64,000 nucleotides of DNA from Annona cherimola (taxonomy: Eukaryota > Streptophyta > Magnoliopsida > Magnoliales > Annonaceae). The stretch is from contig CM059977.1 in assembly GCA_030490835.1 (NCBI GenBank), positions 38,895,676 through 38,959,675 of the forward strand, in the 5' to 3' direction. This document shows, one piece after another, positions 35,543 through 48,300 of the stretch. The position numbers and the translations under genes were made by a program. Numbering within the stretch: the first letter of the stretch is position 1; every line of letters begins with the position of its first letter. The notes below the pieces were generated by a model. The model saw nothing but the letters and a program-made list of their open reading frames with translations, had not been told where the DNA came from and made no database searches.

Positions 35543-35818
35543 GGCATGTTTGACTACACAAGTTTTCCTAACTAAAACTTTACACTCCCTACAACTATCA
35601 TAAATTTTAATTAATTTTCACATTTTTCTATGCAACCACTATTTTTCTATACCACCACTTTATTTTTCAATCATTTTTATACAACCACCCGTACAACCTA
35701 CCTATCCAATTTAACTTTATTCTGTTTTTACTCCTTATCACTGCTCATATCCCATCATATTATTTTCTTTTATTTCAAGAACTTTCATCCAAAAATTTTA
35801 CCGTGTACCAAACACCCT
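35543..35818 (-). mobile_element. MITE copy, diverged
   Basis: Reversed family member with landmarks TACAACCTACCTATCCAATT and TTTTACTCCTTATCACTGC. Ends GGCATGTTTGACT and CCAAACACCCT. It lies some 530 bp beyond the 3' end of the SCC2 coding sequence. Confidence 0.65.
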
Positions 35819-36346
35819 AAAACGTATCGCATATCTGCATCAAACCTTCCGAATGCGAAATGCACCACTTGATCCGGCAAATCATCATTCACTCGTGATG
35901 ATCATTACAAAGACTACAAATACGGAAGAATACATCCCATGAAAAGAAGAAAAAGAAACCAGTGGCAAAAAGAAATATGATTTCCATTGATTTGATTGCT
36001 TAAGAGAGAACAAAACAAAACAAAACAGAAAAAAGAAAAGAAAAGAAAGGTAGAACACACCACAGAGGAGACCTTAGCTATACATCTGACACCAACGAAC
36101 CTAGTAAAGAAAATTGGTATACACAGGCCTCAACACGATCGAGATGGATTTCAATTGGATAAGGGAATTGAATATTATTTCAATGAAGGCAACGTATAGC
36201 TACATACAATACAAAACGGACATAGCTCAGCTAAAGTAAGAGCTACGTTTTCTATTTTCCTTTTCAACTATATTTCTCAACTTCACTTCCCCCCTTCTTC
36301 CTACAACTACAGAGGTAATGTACAGGGTTAGCTACATTTGGTTTAC

Positions 36347-39300
36347 TCATGATCGTTGCCGGGTTCTCCGGCCACCGCTAGCTTTCTGAGCACTGCCATT
36401 AAGCCTCCGGTATGCAGGGTTCCAATCTCCATCCTCGTAGCCATCATCTTCATCATTGCCTGTGTCACGTGCATATTTCCCCCTGGAACTTCTGGCAGCC
36501 GGCGGACGCTTCCTTTTGATGTTAGCCGTGTAAGCAGAGTAATCAATCGTGTCATCCTTCAGGGATGCCTTGAAATCCTACATTAGCCAAAAGTTAGATC
36601 AAGTGGAATTGAAACAAAATATACATGAAAACAACTCTGTAATTATGTAAAAACCAAAAACAAAATACATGCTAATTTTATTTTAGAAGAATTCTTTATG
36701 GGTTTGATCACGACACGTACCTTTTCGGCAAAATGCTGTGATAAACAACATTCCCCAGCTCATATGAAACTACAATGGAGCATTTTTTATGTGCAAGTCA
36801 TGAATAGGTAAAGCAGAACTACAACAACTAATGATGCGGATCAAACACGACGAATGCAGAATCACAAGGGCAATTCTGGTCCATTAATAATTTGGCTACT
36901 TTTGAATTTTCTTACATAGGACCTACATGAAAGTCAACTTAGAAAGAGATACTTTCTATTAATTTACAGATTTAGTAGGGGTGTGGAGTTTTCTTACAAT
37001 AGTTGATGTAAATTCCTTAATTCTTTTCATGGGGCTACTTTTGAAGCATCAAATCAAGCTCAGTAAGTAATAACATACTGCAATTTGATTGCTTATTAGG
37101 TTTGTATACAACTGGTCAGCGGTACAAGTGGCTAGGGGGTCACTGGCTGAAAACAGGTAAGAGTAATATTGCAGTGTTATGGGCGCTGAACTGGAAATAG
37201 TCATGTCAAGGCGTCCTGGTTCATACAAGCTGGAACGGAAATATCTTGAGTGTTGTGATTTAAAAAAAAAAAAAAATCAAAATCAAAATCAAAATATAAA
37301 AAAAATGGAAAAGGCATTAAACAGAAAATTACACATAAAAGGAAATTAGGCATAAGATATATGTTTGCATAGAACTTCAGTGCTTAGGCGAAATTAATAT
37401 CTAACAATAATATTTCATTATAAGCTTAAATTATATTTTATAAAATCTTTCTTTTTCATTACAAAGTAGGTCACTAGTATCAATAAAAAATTTCTTCAAT
37501 ATTTTTTATCTTTCACTATTCTTTGTTAAAATATAATATTAACATTTTAAATTTATTTTTCATAAATATAGGGTGTGTTTAGTAATGTGCAAAACTTGCA
37601 CTTTTTGGGCAAAAATTTTCAAGCCGGGAGCCATATAAGAAAAAAGTTCATGTCATGGAAGTAAGTGCTGTTGCCTCCTCCCACGTAGATGTGCTCAACT
37701 GACGCCTACATCCATGAATTTATGACAAATGAGCATTTAATAAGGGGGCTGTGCAGCCTGCACTGCATAGCTGTTGTATGATGCCCACCATATCACATTT
37801 AATGCATGATTTTCACCGAGCACAAAAAAATGTCAACAGAATTTTTCGTTTTACCAAATAGCCCCATAATCTATTTATTTTTTATTCTCATCTAGTATAA
37901 TAAATACTAAAAAAAAACTAAGTTGTAATAAAGTATATAAGGAGTACTTAATTTGTTAGTTAAATAAAAATAAAACAAAATTATAGGTAATAGAAAATAA
38001 TAATAGTAAATATATTATGAAAGTTTGTGACGTACATCAAAATCAAATTTACATTATAATAAATAATAATAATAACAATAAAATAGATAATAGCTGTGAT
38101 TACTAATAATAAATAAACAAAGTTATTATGAATTTATGAACATATAAATATTATATTGTTTTATCAATAAAGTAAATAAAATATCATACAATGAATCTAA
38201 TAAAAAATTATGTTGAATCTAATAAAAAATTATGTTGCACAATTGAAGGCTTATAGCTAGCTCTAAGGTCGGTGGAGTGACTACTTAGTTATATGAGTAA
38301 CCAGAATGTGTGAGACTGTAGGAAGCATTTCGCATCTTGAGCTAAGTACCAAACTCAACTTTAAATTTGGGTCGAACCAACTCCACCCAACTCCAAGTTT
38401 GGGTTGAACCAAACCCATTTTAACTCAACGCATCTCCCAATCCAACTTGGTTTCAAATGGGTTGTGTTAAGTAGGTTGCCAGTTGAACCCAACCCACTTG
38501 CACCCTTACAATCGGAATTCATGTTAAACAAAATAACTACTGCCCTGGACGTGGATTCTGTAGTAAATCTGGCCTGCAAGAGAATTATGAAATTTGAGGG
38601 CATTTTTGTTATTATTGGGTTTCTCTTATAGCTATATTGTAATTGAAAGCTACAAGCAGAAAGATTGCCATTAAGGGCCTGCTTTATAATGAAAAAGAAA
38701 GACTTCACTCCATAAAATATAATTTTAAGCTTCAATAGACAATAAATGTAATAAATATTTTGTTATTTTGAGATATTATCATAACGTATTAAATTTTCCC
38801 TACACCATGAAGATCTATGCATACATATATCCCTTCACGTAATTTCCTCTCATATTTACTTTTCTGGTTAACATTTTTATTCCATGTTTTTATATTTGTT
38901 ATTTTAAAGTTGCTTTGCACATTTTGCAAGAGTAATTGGCTCAAATAAGGCATTCCTATTCCAGGCCAGTTGCTTGTGTGAAAATGAATACTGTGACATG
39001 CCCACTGCCAGTCCATTGTTAATAGTGCTGTCACCGCTGTGAGACTCAAAACCTGTGACTTGATCCAAATTTCAGAAGTTGGGTTGGGTCAAGTTAAATT
39101 TAGGTTGGGTATTTGGAAGAGTAAAGCTAGACTGGATTGAGATAAAGATTGGTCAGAAAGTGGGATGGGTTGCACTGACTCCAATCCAACCCCACTTGCG
39201 CCCATATGTCATATCATCTTATTTATCCTAGTCTTCAATTTTGGTCATGAAAATGATGCATTAAAGATAACCACCGCAATATTGCACCTCAATAATTACT

Positions 39301-42300
39301 ATTAGTCAATGAACTGGTAGCGCTATCATCAATAGCAACATTGAAGGCTTATGACAAAATTAATAAAAATAGAATAAGTGAAAATGTGCTGGCAGCGAGC
39401 TACTGTCTTCAGAGCATTGATTTTTGTTGTGACCAGTTCTTTTATAGCAAATGAATGATAAAAATGTTTAACTTCACACCCAAAAGTTCAATGCTCAATG
39501 CCAAAGCAACATTAAGAAATTATGTTTCGAGTAATGCACCTGGTACTTCTCAACCACTTCTTTGTATGAAGTTGGCAAAACAATAGGGGTCTCATTGATG
39601 TTAAAGGGAATGCTTTGCTTTGAAAGGGTCTCTCCAGGCTTAACAGGCTCATTTGGAATGAAAGCCTATATGACCAGAAACAAAAATATAGGTTAACTAC
39701 AAAAAATCACACAAACAATTTATCAACTACGTATTGACTGTCAAAACAATAGCAACAACAACAATAACAGCAACAGCAACAACAATAATAGCAGCAGCAG
39801 CAGCAACAACAACAACAACCAAAGTCAGAAAACAAACCTGACAGCGTGCATCATTAAGGCTGTAGACAATTTTCAAGTGTCTTTTTAGCTTCAATAGAAG
39901 CTGTAAAGAGATTGCAGCATGACAAGAATCCTGCACAGACATGGATATATGAATTAAGTTATTCACATGTGAGATACAGTGAAGTTAACATGCTTGATGG
40001 AATGTTGCAAAAAAAGAACAACAGAAACTTGACAAAAATTACTGTTTGGAAACTAAAATAAACTTACCAGATTATTGGTCTGTCCTTACATTATTTATAG
40101 AGTAAAGAACACAAGCAGATCTATTTTACAGGAAACTAGTGCACTATTTGGCAAGAACTGTAAATGAGTTTCAGAGTTTCTAGAAGCCCCATTTCATGCA
40201 AACCTTGCAATTTATTGCTAATCTATTGACTTCCTTCTAGAGCATGTAGATCAGTAATCTAGGTCAGTTAATCTCCCAACATTATGGGATAATTTGAAAA
40301 TGAAAATGATAATCATTATAAGGGCTTTCTGAAAAAAATGTTTCTAATTGACCAATTTTGCATCCGTCATCACCACCATCATAAGTCATTTCCCACCCAA
40401 GTGGAGTTAATTGCATGGAACCTGTGGTGTCATTCTTCATGATAAGAAATCGCGTCTTCAGCAATCTCTAATGTTTTTTATATCTTGTTTAATTACTTTC
40501 ATCCATATTTTTGGTGTCTTCCTCTCATTCTCTTGTAGTTTTCTATTTGAATAAACTTAGCTTTTGTAACTGGTGCCATTTCAAGCCTCCATCTAGATTA
40601 TCCTGGGTTATTTCATTTCTAATTTTGGTTGTGTTTGGGAAGTGGCAAAACTTTTGATGAAAAATTATTGGTATAAAAGTTTTGAAATGAAAGATGATAT
40701 GATATGATAGGAGTAATGATGGCAGTAAAGAAAATAAAGTTAAAATAAATAGGTTAGATATATGGATAGTTCTATAGAAATGATTGAAAAGTAGAGTAGT
40801 TGTTTAATAAGAAGTAAAAAAATAATTTTAAAAAAAGGTATTTGCGAAGATTGACAAGTTTTAAATTGAAATGTTTTAGGGATAAACAAACATCCTCTCT
40901 ATCTTTTCTTGTTTTGCCACCCATCACCTTAACATTTGCATTTCTACTACGCTCATCCTATGTATATGACGTTATTTAATTGCCCAACATTCTGCCTCGT
41001 ATAGCATAGCTGGTTTAAGCACTATCTTATAATTTTTAAAAAAATTCAATTAGAACTCTCGTATTAAATTCTTGAAACACTTCGCCATGTCTTTCATGCT
41101 GCTTAGATTCTATTTATAATATCTTTTATCGATTCTTTGTTCTCTTGATGTATTGATCCTTAATATTGAAAGTGGTCAGTTCTTAGTATTACCTGATTTG
41201 AAATTTTAATTGATTCCTCATCTAGGTGTTCACTATTATTAAAGTTACATTTCATACATTCAGTGTTTTTTTTTTTTTTTTTTTTTTACAAAATTCTAAA
41301 ACTATTATATTCTAGAGCATCTTTTCACTTATTCAATTTCAAGTTTGCTCTTTCTCTGATTTCATTTATTAGGGCTGACTATCTATTTCTTTCTATAAAC
41401 GTCTAGTAAATTCATTTATTTCTAAAGCGGAAAGGCAAGGGCTTAAGGTTGAGCCTTGATGCAACCTATTGCAATTGATAAAACATATATCTCCACTCAG
41501 GGGCATGACTTTTGTTATAGGCCTCTGATACATATCTCTAATAATTTTCTTGGGACCCAATCATATGTTTTTTTCTAAATAAAGAAACATTATGTGCGGG
41601 TTCTTTTTTCTTCTCTCTATACCCCTCAAATAATTGTCAAAGGAAAAAAATTGCTCTCGTAGTCAATTTTCATGACAGAAAATCAAACTCATGTTCACAG
41701 ACAACTGCTTCTCTTCTTAGTCTTTGTTTAATCAACTTTTCCCATAGTTCCATAGCATGACTTATTAGTTTTATTCCATGATACTTTGAATAATTTTGAA
41801 TATCTCCCTTATGTTTGTATATTGGTACTACAATAATTCTCCATTCATTTGCCATTATCTTTATTCCAATAATCTTATTAAAGACGCTTGTTAGCCAATT
41901 TATACCTACATCTTCTATGCTTCAATTGATATATTATCTGAATCTAATGCTTGTTCTCATTTTAAGGTTCTTTTTCCATTTCAGAGACTTGAATTTTTAG
42001 AAAATAGCTGATATTTCTATCTTCTCTTACATCCGAATTATGGTTTAGTCTTAAATGTTTTGTTGGAGTACCATTCAATATAGAAATAAATTCTCTCTAT
42101 CTCTAATTTCGTTATAAATAGAACTCTTTGGTTCATGATTCTAATGCATCTAACATGCATCAAGTCTTTACCTTTCTTTTCTCTTAATTTAGCTAACTTA
42201 AATATATCTTTTTCTCGTTATCTAATTTCTAATCCGTTATACAAATTATCATAAGCTTTGTATTCAGCTTTTCCCTTTTTAGTAGCTTTTTTTATTGTTC

Positions 42301-45300
42301 GTATTGTTGTAGATTTGTATTGATTTTATTGTTTTGTCAATTTAAAACTTCTTGTTTATCATTTATAGTTTTTTGAGCATCTCTTCCCACCATCAAGTTT
42401 CCCTATGTAAGGATTTACAATTTTTATATATCCTTAAAAAAAACTTTTAACTCTTTAATGCATTATGTCATTACATTCCACATTGATTCTACTTCAACTT
42501 CTTGTCTCTTCTATCAAAAAATTTCATGTTACCATGCTTCAAATTCCACCACTTAGGGTGTGTTTGTTTGGGATATAAACATGTCAACCAAAACTTTTCA
42601 ATCTAAAACTTTTCACTCTCCATAACTACTCTATTTTTTAATTATTTTTTTACATTTTCCTATACAAACTACCATACTTTTCAATCATTTCTACACAACT
42701 ATCTATACAACTAACCTATATATTTTAACTTTTTTCTCTTTACTTCTCATCATTACTCCTATTATATCACATCATTTTCTATCAATGTAACAACTTCTAC
42801 TTCAAAAACTTTTCATTAAAAGTTTTACCCCCAACCAAACACACCCTTAATCTTCGGAATTATATTGTTTTCAAGTTTTGTCATCTCTACTTTGTATATA
42901 TCACTCTTTTAATACATCCGTGTCCATAAATTTGAAAAAATAGCAAATATACCTACATTATTTGATGTAAATTTCAAATATGCCCTTGCCTCTAGGGTTT
43001 CATTTGAAACTGTTAATTTTTTTTTATTTATCTTCTTACCCATCTAATCTAGGACATAGATGCCCTTGTGATGTTGCCCATCAAAGAAGGTCCTCACAGG
43101 TTTTTGGGATGCCCAGTCAAAGAAAAGTTTGGATGAACAATGTGGATGAATTTCCTTACACCATCTTTTAAAATTGCATGGATCAATCCCTAGTTGCTAG
43201 TGCACTCCGTCTGCCAATGAGATCTAACCATCAAAGTCTCCTCCCTAGGAAGTTTAGCCACATCAAAATTCCTCTTTGATAACTTGAGAACATAGAACAC
43301 ATCGCCGCCAACCACTTCTTCTACTTTCATGTCAATGTTGAATGCTTGAGCTTTGATGCAGCTGTCAACATTGACTAGACTAGCTGAATCTCCAATAGAA
43401 CAGCTCACTAGCACCATTCCCATGTCGGATCTGCCGCATGGACAGAGAAGCCACTCAACCACAATATCAACCAATGAACTACTGGCTGAGACCTCACATT
43501 GCAACTGTCCATTCTTATAACAGCCCACTAACAACTCCCAGACAACATTTGCCCGCACCTGATAACTTCACTTCACAGCAGATCTGCTGCATACAATCTT
43601 GACCGTAAGATTCTGCTAGATTAGCAGCAGCAAATCCTAGCTGTCAAATCCAGAGAACCTTCTTCATACTAGCTGTCCAAGCAAAAATCTAAGCTGAAAT
43701 GCCTGAAATCATTTGTTGCAGCAGAGTAGATTTCTTAGAAAGGCATATGCCGATCCATGATGCATCAGATAGGCATTCATGGGAAAAGCCACAAAGGGTA
43801 GATAGCCCTATCAAATTAAGGGTGTGTTTGGTAATGAATAAAACTTTTGATAAAAAGTTTTGGAGAGTAAAAGTTGTCAAATGATGTGATATGATAGAGG
43901 TAATGATGAGTAGTAAAGAGAATAAAGTTAAAATAGATAGGTTAGTTGTGTGGATAGTTGTGTAGAAATGATTGAAAAGTAAGGTGGTTGTATAGGAAAA
44001 TGTAAAAAAATGATTAAAAAATATGATAGTTGTGGAGAGTGAAAAGTTTTAGATTGAAAAGTTTTAACTTGACATTTTTTGTCAATTGCCAAACACACCC
44101 TAAACCCACATCAGCAATTGTCATAGATAGCAAGACAGCTCTAAGGTTGGTTTGAGAGGGAAGAATACAACAGAAGGATATTAAGAAGAAAATTTTAACA
44201 GGTTAAACCAGAACCCTAATTGGTTGGGCATAGTTGCAATTTATGTCATCTAGGACAAGGACTAGGGGTGTTAACAGATCAGGTAGGACAGGTTAGTACT
44301 TAACCCTAATTTTAACCCATTTAAAAAATTTCAACCGTAATCTGTTTATTAACCCATTTAAAAAACCTCAACCTTAATCCATTTATAACCCACTTAATAA
44401 ATGAGTTGATGGGTTGTTAACGGGTTGTGTATATATGTTAAAAACAAGTCAAAATCAAGCTAATTTAAAGTTAAGTATATGTTATTTGTAATTGTCATGG
44501 TGAATTGATCTATATCGATGGGATAAATGATATAAACAGATTTTAATCGGAAGAGTGGTGTATATTCGACAAATCAGCACAAAGAAGGGTAATGACTCAG
44601 TCAGACAAAGTGAACGAATATAGAGAGGGGCAAACAATAATGGAGATGAAAAGAAGAAAGCTCGAAGACAGAGAGCGAGAGAGAGAGAAGAAGAAGAAGA
44701 AGAAGAAGAAGAAGAGAGAAAGGAAAGAAGAATCTTATTGACTGCACCCACAGGTGGCAACAAAGATAGTGATAGCAACACCATCACATGAGTAGGAGAG
44801 ACACTATACAATGGTAGACAAAGGAAGAAAGATTGGAAATCAAAATGAGGAAAGTAGATTTAGAATTTAGGAAATATATATACCCCTTCTTAATAAATTG
44901 TAAACGGGTTAACAGGTTAAATAGGTTAGATGGGTTAATAAGCAGGTTGATGGGTTAAACCGGTTAATGAGTTAATAAGCAGGTTGACAGGTGGTAAAAT
45001 CTTAACCCTAACCTGTTCATTTATTTAAATGATTAAACAAATTGACAGATCACAAGCCATTCATTCAAAAATTCCAACCCAGACCCATTTTTAAAGGGGT
45101 TGGATGGACGGATGGACGGGTAATCATGACCATTAACACCCCTATGGACAACTTATGAACAATGTTTCTTTTTTTCAACTTATGGACAATGTTGTAATAC
45201 TGGTCAAACTACGTACAGATGCTTGTTTTTCAACTCATGGACATGATTGCAATACTGCTCAAACTATGTATGCACATTTTCAAAAAGCCCTTAATATAAA

Positions 45301-48300
45301 AGAAATACAGGCTATCAAATTGTATTCCAAACAGATCCTTAAGAGGTTCATGACCTCATATCAGTTACCCCTATTTTGAATCCTATTTTAGGAATCATAA
45401 TAGGTATATTTATGATTGTATGATTTGAAGGAGAAACTAGCATATATACTAAAAAGACTAAGACATGCGGAGACACCTACACCTACACCTACACCTACAC
45501 CATTATCATCATCATCATCATCATCATCATAAACTATTTCCCACCTAAGTGGGTTCAGTTGCATCGATCCTATTGAGTGAGAGACACCTACATATTTCAG
45601 ATATTTACCAATAACACATACAACAATTATAGTATTTAAATTTCAGGCTCGCTTCTATGTAACCAGGTCACATAGAAGCAGTTCCATATAACTCCTTCAA
45701 ATTTTAAGATTTTAATGTTTGATGGAAAATCTAATCCATTTATTATATTTAATATCATTTGTTTAGTTATGAGACCAAGTTTCATTCAAATCCAATATGT
45801 GCATAGGCCACATTTGCTTAAAAATAGGTATATTTACGTGTAAATTAGGGAAAATGCTCAGATTCATTCACATATGTATTGGAATGTAATAATATTTTAT
45901 AGGATCATTTATCCGTGTAGTAATGATATGTTACATGGTTTAGATGTTGAAAAATACTACTTAATAATGGATATTTATCATTAAATCATTTTATTACGTT
46001 GATTTTACATGTTTGTAGATAGGACCCATATAAAGTGATATTAGACAAATAAAAGGGTTTTCATGATAATATAAGTAATGCTAAACACAATAGATGAAGT
46101 AGATTTTTCACTAATCATCTAGATGTTAAAAATGGAGGGGATTACACAGAAAGGGAGTTTCATAGAAGCATTCCCGTTTAAATTTATATGTTATCATAGT
46201 ATGTTACATTCCATTCAAATGTTGGTAAAGGATTGCTGAATAGTAATCAAATGCCTAAAATATCCCCAGTGGCAAAGCGGCATAGTTTTCAGCCTGGCCT
46301 TTAGGATTGGCCCTAAATCAATGATATGTGAAATTAAGGGCAGCAATGAGAGGCAAAAAAGGGTGGATGGCAGCTGACATGATCAACTGGTCAGCTTGGG
46401 AGTTTGATTCGCGCTGTACAGAGAGTAAGGATCACTCTCATGGAACCAATGCCATGATTAGAATCTTTTTTCTTTTCTGATTTTATCTTCATAGAAGTTT
46501 CAGTGTGTTGGGACTTGGTGATAGTTCACTTCATGATCTTGTCATCAAAAAAATTACCAGGTACTATGAGAGGCCAGTTTCAGGAATTCCAATGTATCCA
46601 TAATGATGTAGTTACCATACAGCCAGATGCAAGTTGGAGCAAGGAAATGCATGGTAACATACCACAACCATGCATGTCAATACAAATAAATTTAAATCAA
46701 CCGAATCAACTTTGATTAGGAACATCCACTTCACCTGTATAGTTTACAGCCAAGTTAGCCTAGAAAAAAAAAAAACCAAAATCTTCAAGATAAACTGCTC
46801 TTTCTTTCCCAATAGTCAACCAGTCACATGAAGATCTGCCTTGTCCATCCTTTTTCCATCCAGGTTTGAATATCGGCTGATACTAATATGAAACAGCCGT
46901 ATCCTATAAATACTGATGACATCCAATACACAATACGGGGGTGCTATAAGTTTTGAGGGAGGCTGATATGCTCCATGATACTGATATTCGGAACCATGGT
47001 TGTCCCAGATACATATCACCCCAATTTTCTCTTTATCCTTAAAAAACACTTCCATTTTTGTTTCCATCCCACTCTTAACAAAGCATCTGTTCATTCTCCT
47101 CAAATCAGGCCATGCATGGAGCTCTTGGGTCATCCATACTCCTCAAATCAGGCCATGCATGGAGCTCTTGGGTCATCCATACTCCTCCAATCAGGCCATG
47201 CAAGGAGCTCTTCAGGCATCCATCTTCTCACGGGTCTCATCAACAAAAGACTGTCTAGGCAGTATTTTGGGCCATAGGTTATCCTATAAAAACTATCTAG
47301 ACAGGATCCATCAGAGGCAAGGAGCTTTTTGTGGTGGCCATGATTAAGTTACAGAGATGTAAAACACAGTAATTGGGGTGTAAGGATTACCCCTGTGCAA
47401 GGACAGCCAATGAAATACTGCTATAGTTCAGGAACTGCCTAAAATACACCTAAGCGTATGTAGTCCCATTTGCAGCTCTGGCCCAACTTATGAATGTGGT
47501 TCTCCATATTCTCCTGGCCAGGAGAATTGATATAACTAGAAAGAACTGATGGTGGACATCATGCTGCGATGGAAGGAACAGTATGCCACATGATCAAGAC
47601 CAGTGTGCTACAAGGTCTATTCCAGAAGGATTCCAGTTTTGCCTAAAATCATGTGCAAACCCTGAACCTGTAAATGTAACAGATCAATCAGACTCTATTC
47701 CAGAAGGATTCAAATTGCCTAAACCCATGGATCAAACCCTGACCCCATCAAAGATGAGGGATCAATAATACTCATCTCAACTGAATACCTCGTACCAGAG
47801 GATAGCTTCTGATTGTAGGGGTCTGATGATAGATGATGAGAGGAAGATAAGGAAGATCGGATATGGATAGTGGAGGCTTTCATGTAAGAGAACGGTAATT
47901 TTGCCTAAAATCATGTGCAAACCCTGATTCCTGTAAATGTAACAGATCAATCAGACTATTCCAGAAGGATTAAAATTGCCTAAACCCATGGATCAAACCC
48001 TGACCCCATCAAAGATGAGGGATCGATAATACTCATCTCAACTGAATACCTCGTGCCAGAGGATAGCTTCTGGTTGTAGGGGTCTGATGATAGATGACGA
48101 GAAGAAGATAAGAGAGATCGGGTATGGATAGTGGAGGCTTTCATGTAAGAGAGCGGTAATTTTAGAATTTTGCGAAACCAGAAATATCCATCTAAAAAGA
48201 ATCTAAGCAATTGTCATGGCACATGTAGATATGCAATTAATTAAAAACTATATATAGTTTATTTTTAATTTCCAACTGTGCAGGCATATCTGAACTTTCA

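Noticed and set aside
44482..44811. Minus-strand frame of 109 residues with a long Ser run
   Set aside because: The Ser run is the translation of a GAA microsatellite inside the hAT-like element.
45155..46715. Frames of 70-74 residues in the SCC2 giant intron
   Set aside because: Isolated, unrecognised, and SCC2 sequence is continuous without them.
46816..47347. Frames of 100-115 residues on both strands
   Set aside because: They cover a 43-bp tandem repeat and transposon-like sequence, without any recognised motif and on opposing strands.
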